Positions 54,031 to 64,000 of a DNA stretch of 64,000 bases are shown piece by piece. The notes under the pieces were generated by a model. That model saw nothing but the letters and a program-made list of their open reading frames with translations, was not told the origin of the DNA and searched no databases. Both the position numbers and the translations under genes were made by a program. Source of the stretch: Tricholoma matsutake (lineage: Eukaryota > Basidiomycota > Agaricomycetes > Agaricales > Tricholomataceae). The stretch spans positions 7,502,001-7,566,000 of the forward strand of contig AP026541.1 of assembly GCA_026075535.2 (NCBI GenBank), read 5' to 3'. Positions within the stretch are counted from its first letter, which is position 1. Each line of letters starts with the position of its first letter.

Positions 54031-55445
54031 ATTCATATATTTATACCTCGCAAGCCTGATGCAACTGAAGTCCAGTCCACAACTGGTTGTGGTCGGTCTT
54101 TGGGCAGTCCATTGAGATGCCCTATCATTGATGAACCATTGATAGGTTGTCTCCTCGGCTCAAAGGCCGATTCACCACTTTAACCACATTCTAATCACAT
54201 TGGCTAACTCCTACAACATCCCAGATGCAGCGCGACCCAGTCTATCGATTGCGATATCATATTGACCATGTCGAAACATCACCAGCAACATCAATCGTAC
54301 CAAGAAACCACATCGCACAACCTTAGGACTACCTTGAAAGCCCCTAAGATTCCTCTAAATGACCATCAAACATCCCCGATCAACTTCGAACCAACCGCGA
54401 CCGCGATCGAACATCGTTGACCATCGTTGACCATCGTCGAGCATTATTGATCAATATTGAGAGACTACGAGCAACATCGGGTGCCGCCTTCATTATCTAA
54501 ATGGTGGAAAACCATGCACCAGGAAGTATCCCAACTCGTGCTCAAACCTGCTGATAGTAGGTCAACCTCGTTCCAAGTCCCTATCGCATACAGAACCCAC
54601 TGGATGGATTATTGTGAGACTTAGTGTGGTTTATATACAAAGGACAGTCCCTTTTTAGTTCTATACCCTTTATTACTCTTTTATCATATGATATATCTCT
54701 TTCTTGTTCGGATTCCAGTCTCCTTTTTGGCCTCATGCCTTAACTCATATCTTTTGCCTCATGTTCTACACATGTTTCTCATACCATTTTAGGAAGTTTC
54801 TTTAAAACATATAAAACTCTGTAGTATCTACTTGAAAATAACAAGAAATCGTCTTCACCTATCGTCTCGTATAAAGTTCTAAGAATCTGATCTATTCTCT
54901 AAAAACAATCTAAGCTTCTACGAGTTTTCTTGATTGACAAGAAACCTCTGCGACCATCGTCGTCCTTGATCTTCCTACGATCCTCGGATCGTTAGCACTA
55001 GCAACCATTCCAACACTTCATAGCCATTGGGTATAGCCTTCATATACTATTGACCTATCGAAAGGTCCTCAGAATTCACACTTCAACTATCAACAATAAA
55101 ACTCATTCGCCATCGATCTCGTCAATCGTCCTCGATATCGATTGATACCCCATTGGACCACGTCAAACACCTTCATCTCTTATAGAACTATCTTTGCGAC
55201 TAGTACCAACTAGTTGTCCTCCCATAGGTTGGACTGCGAACATTCAGAACGTCTTGCACCCTTCCTCTGACTCATGCAAATATCATCGGCTGTTTTGGTG
55301 GTTTTCCCGGGTTGAGTATCATCACCGTGAACCAGACTTGTGAAAATGTTAGGCCAACCACAACCGATGGTCAGGTTGCCATCAGTCTGGTTTGGTTCAG
55401 TCCACAGTCTTTTTTCAGTCCAATAGACTGGACTTTCAAACACTA
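54031..55445. other. Gene-free region with dispersed-repeat and hAT-end fragments
   Basis: 54410-54470 is a short array of GACCATCGTTGACCATCG units. 54640-54990 is the second copy of the dispersed repeat at 540-790, inverted. The end of the segment, 55365-55445, reads GGTTTGGTTCAGTCC...GGACTTTCAAACACTA, a right terminus of the TAGTGTTT hAT family. I could not find its left partner or a TSD. No gene is seen. Confidence 0.55.
54640..54990 (-). repeat. Dispersed repeat, copy 2
   Basis: The reverse complement of 54770-54890 aligns with 605-690 by eye through GAAGACGATTTCTTGTT, GTAGATACTACAG and TATGTTTTAAAGA. It lacks coding capacity. Confidence 0.55.
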
Positions 55446-55833
55446 ACAACGAACATGCATTGATATCTTGTTTACCCCCCATCCACTACCAAAAGGGCTG
55501 ATGGCTTGGGTACATTGCTCTTTCCTGCTCAAACTCTGTTCTCACTTACCTGACCTCTTGTGATGTGACCACCTGGTCAATGGACTACCAGCAGATCAAT
55601 TACCCTGCCACACCAGTTCAGTCTGGTTTTTTGACCCCCAGAAGGGGCAACTGTTTAGGACTGGTATACTTTGGTTAATGGACCGAAGTTCAAACTTGTC
55701 TTTTGTCATAAAATTTATTGTACCAATATAACCCATATGTATCTCAGGAAATATTATCTGGACCTTATAACCATTATATCAGCACATAGATATTGTAATT
55801 CCACATTGATTGGTTTAAGATTTAAGAGATTTC

Positions 55834-56319
55834 TAGAGCAAGGCAGGGGTTACCCCTGGGTGTCAAATCTCATACCCTTACCCCTACCCCTGAACACCCT
55901 ACCCTTAGGGGTAAGGGTATGGAAACATATAAGGGTTGCCAAGGGTATGAGAGGGTTTGTGAAGGGTACAAGGGTTTGGCACAAAATCAACATATTTAGA
56001 GCAAAATTCATTTGAAAAGTGTTGATAACTATTGTATTTACTATTAATATCACATATTAATACCTCTTATTAACATATGAAAGTCATTATCATGTTGGAC
56101 AATCCCAAAATCTGAATTTAATTGATGAAAATCTTGAATATGAGTCTTTGTAGCTGAAAAAATCAAATGATATTCTTACATAAGCATACTGGCATACCCC
56201 TGTACCCTTAGTAAGGGTACAGGGGTATGCAAGGGTATGAACTTCCAAACCCCTACCCTTACCCCTCATACCCTTGGCCCAAAAACACAAGGGTATACCC
56301 CTACCCCTGCCTTGCCTTA
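55834..56319 (-). mobile_element. hAT-type MITE, 486 bp, copy 2
   Basis: The ends are TAGAGCAAGGCAGGGG and CCCCTGCCTTGCCTTA. The TSD gagatttc is perfect at 55826-55833 and 56320-56327. The sequence is the reverse complement of 26900-27388 with few differences (for example CCCATACCC against the complement of GAGAGGGTT), so both copies are fairly young. It is non-coding. Confidence 0.95.
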
Positions 56320-56327
56320 GAGATTTC

Positions 56328-58749
56328 ATCAACATTTGACCTAGTCATAACCTAAACAGATATACATTACCTCATGTCATTGCAATGTTGTGTCTGTAGT
56401 TCAGAATCCAGTGTAACTTGTCAGGGATGTTAAATGAATAAAATACACATGGTACACATTGTTAGGTGTGTCATTACTATATTTGGGATGGCATCCAGTT
56501 GTACCCAAGATTTGTATTGCACAAGTTATAAGCAATGTAATGAAAGTCATTCTGATATGACAAAATACTTGCATCAAAATGTATTTGGTCATATCTTCAG
56601 CCATTTTTGATGGTCCAGGGACAGAAATTGATGGAAATATGCATTTTTCTAGTCCTATGGACCATGTAAGGGGACTAGGGGGGACTCGGGGGAGTGCCCT
56701 GTGTGTTTCTCCTATTTTTTACATTTGTCCTATATTTTTCCTCACTTCATTTCCTTCTATTCTTCATTTTCTATGATTTTTCCTTCTAATTTCCCTTTCT
56801 ATCATGTTTGTGCATGTTGACAGTTTTATATTTAGAGGCAGAGCACCCCTTCCAACATCTACCCCTTGGTATGATGTCATTTGGTGGCCTTGATCTGCCT
56901 ATCTCCGCCTTTTCTATTTTTAGATTATTATTTGATTTTTGCAGTCTTCACATATACTGGGCATTGGCAAAGGGATCCTCAGAGTTTTCTCTTCAGATTT
57001 CCATTTGCTAGGTGCACCTCCAATCCCTGTAATATGTAGTATAATTTTAACTTTGGATTTCCCTTTGCTAGAGGCTGTGGTTGCCCTTATAGACCAGACC
57101 TTTACAGCCAAACTCATATCGATAGGCCCCTCTTGAAAAAATACATGCAGGGGCATTTGATGGGCAGTGTACTATTCGGGCCTATTTTCGATTGTTTTTC
57201 AATGTCCGACAGACTTTTATCATACAATTTCCCTAAAAGCCTCGGCAATCAAGAAGTTGGGATTCAGCTACATGCGTATTTTTTCAGAAGAGGCCTATCG
57301 ATATGAGTTTGGCTGTAAACACTAGTTGCTCAATCCATCTACAGGAACTACTCAACTTCTGGTACAAAAGACAGGAGGATGGCAAAGATGGAATCAGGTT
57401 CTAATTTCAGCTGAAGCCAACCAATCAACCTAGAAAGAGAAAGTGGAGCACATCAGCTACACCCTCCACCCCTGATGGGCCCAATTGGAGGAAGAAGCAG
57501 AAAGGAAAAGGAACAGAAGTCCTCACCTGAAAGGACTATATTCAACCAGATTCAAGACATCGGAAGCATAGATAAGGAACAGTATCATCTGAATCTTCAC
57601 AAGAACAATTGAATTTTTCCAGAATCAAGAGTCATCCAATTCCAACTTGACTGACCAAAAACCGGGACAATCATCTTCAATGATGCAGGTGGCTGAGAAG
57701 AAATCATTGAAGGACGGATGAAACCAAATACACCCATCGCATTCAGCCAGTAATGGCTTTTGACACCAACAGCGACATTATTACTCCAGAGCTATTAAAT
57801 GATAAATTGAAAGGAGCTTTATGCAAGGTTTGCTTTGAGTGAAGCACAACTATCTGCAATCGGAACAAACCGATCAGACTCAGGAATCATTGAACAGATC
57901 GTCATGTTGCGGGCTCCCTCTCCGAAAAACCCAAGCCCTTTCCGAAACAGTGAGAGTAAAGATCCTTATAGACCATGGGCTGTAATGCCTACTCCTTTAC
58001 GTGGAGCACAGAAATGAGCTGCGGACACAATCCTCTTCCAGAATATGCTAAATCATCTCCAAGCAAAGAAGGGAAATTGGACAACACAGATGAGCATGTG
58101 AATAAGAAGAGATGCATAGAGGTCGCAGAAGTGGGGATTGAGGGCTCTAGCAGGTTTTCGGAGTCTTCAGAAAAGAATATGAAAGAGTGATGTGATGAAG
58201 GAGAAAGGAAAGGAAAAAGTAGTTACATGTGATTCATGGCAACAAATGACTTAGGCATGATGCATGACTAGTGACTGCAGTTTGGCAACGGGGCAAGGGT
58301 GCCGAAAGGCGACCGTTAGTTAGCATGTACATACGATCAATTTACAGTCATTCATGCCTCTTTGACCCAACCAAATATTTGTGACCTTCAGAAACTTACT
58401 GTGCATTGCAAATTGAAAATCTAAATAGACAGAACCCATGGTATATGTCCAAGCTATCTGTTGGGCCCTTAAGAATAGTTATCATATGTATAAGAATGGT
58501 GTTTGAGTGTAATCAGTGGAAATTTTTGTTATCAGCTCAAACTGGGTCTTTGACACAAGTCACATCAGGGCGTGATTCTGGCTGATCCTGGGCCAGCGAT
58601 TGTTTCCTATGCTACAAATTAGGCAGGTGTGATGTTACACAACATGTCTCTAATCTTGCTCCCTGACCCAATTTTATGAAGTCTGTTGCAATGCAGGGTG
58701 TAGTTTCAGTGAATGGCTATCACCAGACCTTGGGATAGGGTGTAAGATA
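56328..58749. other. Region without a supported gene
   Basis: Positions 57097-57146 and 57269-57320 form a ~50-bp inverted repeat around ~120 bp. From 57350 to 58190 short plus-strand frames appear (for example MAFDTNSDIITPELLNDK at 57752 and LRAPSPKNPSPFRNSE at about 57905) with stops between them; they may be remains of one gene, but I recognise no family. 58190-58749 shows nothing further. 58745-58749 (agata) would be the left TSD of the copia element. Confidence 0.5.
57097..57320. repeat. Long inverted repeat (hairpin), ~50-bp arms
   Basis: The left arm contains ACAGCCAAACTCATATCGAT followed by AGGCCCCTCTTGAAAAAATAC. The right arm contains GTATTTTTTCAGAAGAGGCC followed by TATCGATATGAGTTTGGCTG. 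The arms differ at a handful of positions and flank a ~120-bp loop. This may be a small foldback element or a decayed MITE. Confidence 0.8.
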
Positions 58750-59030
58750 TGTTGAGAATCACACCGTGAGTCCATGCTTTGATGTGTGTGTTTGATGTGT
58801 GTGCTATATTTGGAACATCCCTTTGAGGCGCATGTTTGTTTGCACACCACTGATCCCTTTATACCTCATCCTTTCTTTATTCCATGACACTTATATATAC
58901 AGTATACAGTTACCCAACCACCTCAGTCACTTATACAGAGACTGAGGTGAGTACCGTCATACTTAGATGCGAGTCTTTACTTACTGTACCAATAGTTTGA
59001 TCTTGTTTACACTAGGATTGATTTTCTACA
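58750..59030 (+). repeat. 5' LTR of the copia element
   Basis: It matches 63789-64000 over the part visible. It carries CTTATATATACAGTATACAG, a likely TATA region, near 58890. The sequence GGTTATGGGCCACTCCC after it would include the primer-binding site. Confidence 0.88.
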
Positions 59031-59248
59031 GGTTATGGGCCACTCCCATCGCACCTAGACAATGGTAGAAATTCTCCTAGCCACTCGACGCTTGCATATG
59101 TCATTTTTGATCAATCTGCCTAATCACTAGATCTCGGATCACAAAATTAACGGAATCGGGTTTCCCGACACGTTATTCCCTCCCCTTTGTCTTTCAAACG
59201 CTTTCTGTTTGCCACTACCCTTTTATCCTCTTCTTGACCATTTTCACT

Positions 59249-62200
59249 ATGACTGCCAAAACCAGCCCACTGTCCATTTCCCTCATCAAATTATCCATTC
59301 AATACTCCGGGGAGAAACTCGACAAGCTCAAATCCAACTACAAAGAGTGGTGCGAGGAAATCACTATCGCCCTATCCTTGAATGGTCTTTATGAGTATGT
59401 TACTGGTGACATTACTGAACCTACATCTACGGAACTGCGGGCTCTCGCCAACTGGAAGGCTAATTCGCACCTTGCATATGCTTTTTTAGCCTCCAGCATC
59501 TCTCCTTCCGAGCGCTTTTTTATCGACATCAAGAAGGGTCCTGATGTCAATTGGACGACACTCAAGGACTGTCATCAGAAAGAAGGACCTGTTCGTCAGG
59601 TTCAGCTACTCCAGCAGGCGCTTTCTATTCAGTGCACAAAGGACATTCTGCTCCCTGAAATGGCAGAGAAGATTTGCAATCTTATAGAACGAGCTTTTGC
59701 CATGGGAGACATCAAAGCCGATCTCCTATGTTGTATCGCACTCCTTAATTCCCTTAGTGACAACTTTCCTCATGCACGTTCAATCATATCCCACAATATT
59801 GCCGCTTCGACCGCCACTTCCTCATATGGGTCCGAGGACATTCATTTATTCCTGGAGAATGAACAATCCTTACTCGAGAATGATCAGCATAATGACTCCC
59901 GTTATCCTGTTGCTCTCACTGCTCGCACAAAACCTCCCAAATCATCCAACATACCTACTTGCGGGAACCCAATTTGTAAAAGAACTGGACATATGACGGA
60001 GTATTGTATTAAGCCTGGAGGAGGTATGGCTGGGAAGACTATTGAGGAATCTAAGGCAGCTCGTAAATTAGCACTCGAGAAAAAGACACTGGGATCGAAG
60101 ATTCCGATCATGGTAAAGGACGTCAATGGGCATGCATTTACCGTCATGGTTGATTCCAAAGCTGACATACCCACCCTGCCTCGCTCAGAATTTGCTGGCC
60201 TTGCCAGTGATCCCATTCCCACTGCCACTATTGATGAAGTGGAATATGACGGTTGGGTTGTCATTGAGGAGGAGGCAACTACTACCATAGATTGGACTCA
60301 ACACACTTCCACACCTGCTGACAATGTGTTCGCTGCCGAACCACTTAACCAAACCCACCACACCCAACTATCTTTAGATGACTACCCATTCATTGTTGAC
60401 TTGGGTGCAACCATGCATATTTCACCCAATCAAAGTGATTTCCTCACCCTTCGTACAACTCCACCCCGATCTGTCAGAGGCATTGGAGGGACTTCAATTG
60501 CTGCCATTGGCGTCGGTGATGTCAAACTTCGGATAGCCCGAGGCACATCAATCATTTTATGTAATGTGCTATACATACCACATTCAGCAGTCTGCCTCGT
60601 CTCTGTAGGTATACTGGCCAATGACTCCAATGCTGTAACACATTTCAACAACTCAGAATGTTGGATCACTGATAAGTCCACGGGCGTGCTTATCGCAGGT
60701 GGATCCTGCCTTTCCAAGAAACTTTACTCCTTAAATCTTTGCTCTGCCACTGCTGATCATGCATTCGCTGTACACAAGTCTCCCACCTTAGAGACGTGGC
60801 ACCGTCGCCTCAGCCATGCAAATTACCAATCACTCTGGGATATGGCAAAGAAGGGGACGCTCACAGGTGCACCCATCATCTCCACTCTCAAACCGCCCAA
60901 ATGTGAATCATGTGTTCTGGGTAAACAGATGAAAATGCCAGTACCAAAGAAGCATGAAGAGGGGCCTGGGCATAGAGCGACAAGGAAGCTGGAGAAAGTT
61001 TGGGTGGATCTATCAGGGCCACATGCTGTACAATCACGTACTGGGAATTCATACGTTATGGATATTGTTGACAACTATACCTCATTTCCTTGGTCGATAC
61101 TGCTTTGTAACAAAGACGATTCATTTTCAGAACTAAAGGCCTGGGAACTTGCCTGAGAAGCTGAGACTGGACTCAAGGTTGGGACATATATCACTGATAA
61201 CAGCGAATTAAAATCGCATGAAATGGAAGCCTGGTTGAAGACCAGGGGGACTGATCATCGATTCACCGCCCCCCACACTTCAGCACATATTGGCCGTGTT
61301 GAACGCATGCATCGAACGCTTATGGCAAAAGCACGCACAATGCAAATTTATGCACGTTTACCACCTTACCTCTGGGACGAATTTTACCTCACAGCTTCCC
61401 ACCTACATGCCAAAACCACTACCCGTTCCCTCAAGGGTTGTACCCCTTGGGAACTATGGTTCGAGAGAAAACCTGACTACTCATACCTCTGTGAAATTGG
61501 GTGTCGTGCTTTCGTACTCATTCCCAAGAAGGATAATCCAAAAATATTCGAACGTTCAATTGAATGTATATTAATCGGGTATGATCCAAAGTCCAAATCT
61601 TATCGATGTTATAACCATGCTATGCGGAAAATTCACAGTTCTTACCATGTGAGGTTCCTTGAAAGTCACGATGGCCATATACCCCTCGCACCCACCAACT
61701 CCGGGAATGATGAAACAGTTGACCACACTGCAGGGGACAAACAGACCCTCAGGCCCTTGTCACCAAATGATGACAATGACAATGTACCCTTAACCGAACA
61801 ACTTCTGCCCAACCAAAATAACCATGTCATGGTCGACCCACCTGCTCCTGAACCACCACGCCGCTCATCACGCATACCCATCCCCACTGATAAACATTCA
61901 AGTGGAGGACCAGACATCACAAGAACTGCAGCAGCTGTTCAAGAATTGAGGGAGAGTGCCGCCCGGATCAAGGAAGCACGATGGGAACGGCGGGCAGCCA
62001 CTGTAGCTGCACGCATGGACCCTGACCACACACCAGATCCAACAATTGATCATGATCATGACATCATCACAGAACTATTCAACAACCTTGACCTTGGTGA
62101 TCAGGCACATCAATTCCATGCCTTGATCTCAGAGATGGTAGATTTTGATCCCGAATCACTGGAATTTGAGGACGATCCTAAAACATGGGAGGAGGCTAGA

Positions 62201-63747
62201 AGTTCTGTTGATGCTGAGAGATGGAGAGAGGGTTATTTAGAAGAGTTGAAATCGCTGAAAGACATGGGTGTTTACAAACTCATCCCCCGGGATGACGTAC
62301 TGCAAGGGAAGCGAATCCGAAAAGGGAAACCAATTTTCCACATCAAGCGGGATGAGACTGGGAAAGCTGTTAGGTGGAAAGTACATCTTGTTTTCAAGGG
62401 TTTTGAACAGATCTATGGAAAGGACTACACCAAGACCACCTCACCAACAGCATGCATGGAATCATGGTGAATACTTTTACACCTGGCAGCCTCTCTCGGT
62501 TGGGACGCGCAACAAATCGACGTTAAACCTGCATTCCTCTATGGACTACTACCAGACGACGAAGTGCAATACATGCAACAACCAGCGGGTTTTGAGGAGT
62601 CTGGGAAGGAAGATTGGGTATGGCAATTACAATGCAGATTGTATGGTATGAAGCAGAGCGGGCATATATGGAACCAAACACTCAACACTCAGATGATTGA
62701 ATGGGGTTTCACTCACCTATCTTGCGAGTCCTGCATTTATTACTGCAAATCTGACTCAGGAATTATTATTGCAGCTGTCCATGTTGATGATTACCTGTCG
62801 ATCACCGACACAAAGGATGAAACGAGCATTTCAAGACCCAAATAAGAAAAGTATGGACTATTTCGGAACTGGGCACTGCGCACTTTATTGTCGGAATCGC
62901 TGTCACCTGGGACAGGACTACTTGAACCATTGTGCTCTCACAGACCGCCTTGATCAATAAAATCATTGACCAGTTTGGACAGAAAGATGCCCACCCGGTA
63001 TCAGCACCCCTTGAACCCGGTTCCAAATTATGCCAAACAAATCGACAAACCATCTCCACTGAGGACCAACTCCAACTCAGTAAACTTCCATACCATTCAC
63101 TAGTAGGTTGCCTACTCTATTTGGCCATATCTACATGCCCCAACATTTCATATGCGGTTCAACAACTATCACAATATCTTGATTGTTATTCCTTCGAACA
63201 CTGGGCAGTGGCAATTAGATTGGTGCGTTACCTCAAAGGCACTAAGGATTTCAAACTCTACCTTGGTGGAGATAATCCCATTGCTCTCCAGGCCTTTAGT
63301 GACTCCAATTGGGCAAATTGTCTTGACACACATCGTAGTGTCAGTGGTTATGTATGCTCACTCGGCTCCGGAGCCATTTCTTGGATGGCACGGAAGCAGA
63401 AAGTTGTGGCAACTTCATCTTGCAAAGCCAAATACGTTGCAGCGTTCGAAACAGCTAAAGAATGCATTTGGCTGTGTACCCTACTCCATTCCATCAACTA
63501 CCAACAATATTCCCCAACAATTATTTATTGTGACAACTCTGCGACTAAATCCCTATCCGAAGACCCCCTTCTCCATTCCTGCATCAAACACATTGATATA
63601 AAATACCATTTCCTCCGCGAGCACGTACAATCAAACGACTTACAACTCACCTACATTAACACCCGTGAAAATATTGTGGACATGTTCACAAAGGCACTGG
63701 ACGTCAAACAATTCACTTACCTCAGGAGTTTTCTCGGTCTTCACTAA
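59249..63747 (+). pseudogene. Copia gag-pol polyprotein, decayed
   Basis: The start is taken at 59249 (MTAKTSPLSISLIK). Gag is followed by a zinc knuckle CGNPICKRTGHMTEYC near 59960. The protease motif FIVDLGATMHISP near 60395 has DLG where the family has DSG, a change of the catalytic triad. Integrase: HRRLSHANYQ, CESCVLGKQ, VWVDLSGPH, TDNSELKS and GRVERMHRTL. A TGA at 61154 falls in WELA/AETGL where Arg is expected. RT: WREGYLEELKSLKDMGVYKL, then a frameshift near 62465, IDVKPAFLYGLL, then VHVDDYLSI near 62785. RNase H: FSDSNWANCLDTHRSVSGYV and SSCKAKY in place of the usual SSTEAEY. It ends at 63747. Confidence 0.92.
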
Positions 63748-63788
63748 CACGATTCCATGTGAGGAGGAGTATTCACGGTGAGGAGGAG

Positions 63789-64000
63789 TGTTGAGAATCA
63801 CACCATGAGTGCACGCTTTGATGCGTGTGTTTGATGCATGTGCTATATTTGGAATGTCCCTTTGAGGCACGTGTTTGTTTGCACGCCACTGATCCCTTTA
63901 TACCTCGTCCTTTCTTTATTCCATGACACTTATATATACAGTATACAGTTACCCAACCACCTCAGTCACTTATACAGAGACTGAGGTGAGTACTGTCATA
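63789..64000 (+). repeat. 3' LTR of the copia element (partial)
   Basis: TGTTGAGAATCACACCATGAG starts at 63789 and matches the 5' LTR until the window ends. Confidence 0.9.

Larger units (their letters stand above)
58750..64000 (+). mobile_element. Ty1/copia retrotransposon, cut by the window end
   Basis: The 5' LTR (58750-59030, about 281 bp, TGTTGAGAATCACACC to TTTTCTACA) and a 3' LTR starting at 63789 are in direct orientation. A purine-rich GAGGAGGAG precedes the 3' LTR. A single gag-pol region in the order gag, protease, integrase, RT, RNase H identifies copia. About 70 bp of the 3' LTR and the right TSD lie beyond the window. The LTRs differ by several C/T and G/A changes. Confidence 0.93.

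Noticed and set aside
54640..54990. A complete LTR retrotransposon between 540 and 54990
   Set aside because: The two similar segments are in opposite orientation, enclose unrelated nested elements, and show no TG...CA ends or TSD.

Overview
The window looks like a transposon-packed stretch of a basidiomycete (Agaricomycete-type) fungal genome. The reasons are short 45-70 nt GT-AG introns, a Kyakuja-Dileera-Zisupton (KDZ) transposase with a CxC2-type zinc cluster next to a TET/JBP dioxygenase gene, chromodomain Ty3/gypsy elements, Ty1/copia, hAT and PIF/Harbinger elements. I see no gene that looks like an ordinary single-copy host gene, no rRNA or tRNA gene and no CRISPR array. Nearly all of the 64 kb can be explained as transposons nested in transposons, and many insertions can be proved by matching target-site duplications (TSDs) at the two ends.

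Left nest (1166-25861). A non-autonomous hAT-type element (copy A; TIR TAGGGTGTAGCA, 8-bp TSD agcatggg) is split by a second hAT-ended insertion (2143-25047; TIR TAGTGTTT, 8-bp TSD cacataac). That contains a ~21-kb KDZ element (about 2791-23874) with long inverted ends made of ~60-bp repeats. The KDZ element carries, left to right: a low-complexity acidic protein (3766-5081, minus), a Zn-cluster/coiled-coil gene (5262-7880), a foldback minisatellite array, a degenerate multi-exon gene (about 9130-11267, minus), a PIF/Harbinger element with its own Myb/SANT and DDE genes (12191-15272), the KDZ transposase (15346-18998, five in-frame stops), a second foldback minisatellite, two intact unknown genes (20038-20772 and 20891-21630, minus), and an intact four-exon TET/JBP 5-methylcytosine dioxygenase gene (21934-23314). 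The transposase is dead, whereas the TET gene and its two neighbours remain open and correctly spliced in silico.

Middle and right nest (25862-52547). A chromodomain Ty3/gypsy pol fragment (26420-28206), hit by a 489-bp hAT MITE, abuts hAT copy B (28207-52547). Copy B is split by a 22.4-kb LTR retrotransposon (30055-52425, TSD gtttc). That element is itself split by a 9-kb Ty3/gypsy element (34621-43669, TSD ggaga, which contains a further hAT at 40347-41629) and by a 3.0-kb internally deleted relative of itself (45805-48804, TSD ggtgc).

Right flank. 52548-58749 holds low-complexity and repeat fragments, a second copy of the 489-bp MITE (55834-56319) and a long hairpin. A Ty1/copia element starts at 58750 and runs off the window inside its 3' LTR.

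Many premature stops are what C-to-T change would give from CGA or TGG (TGA/TAG), consistent with decay of methylated repeats. This is an inference but fits a genome in which DNA methylation and its TET-type oxidation operate on transposons.
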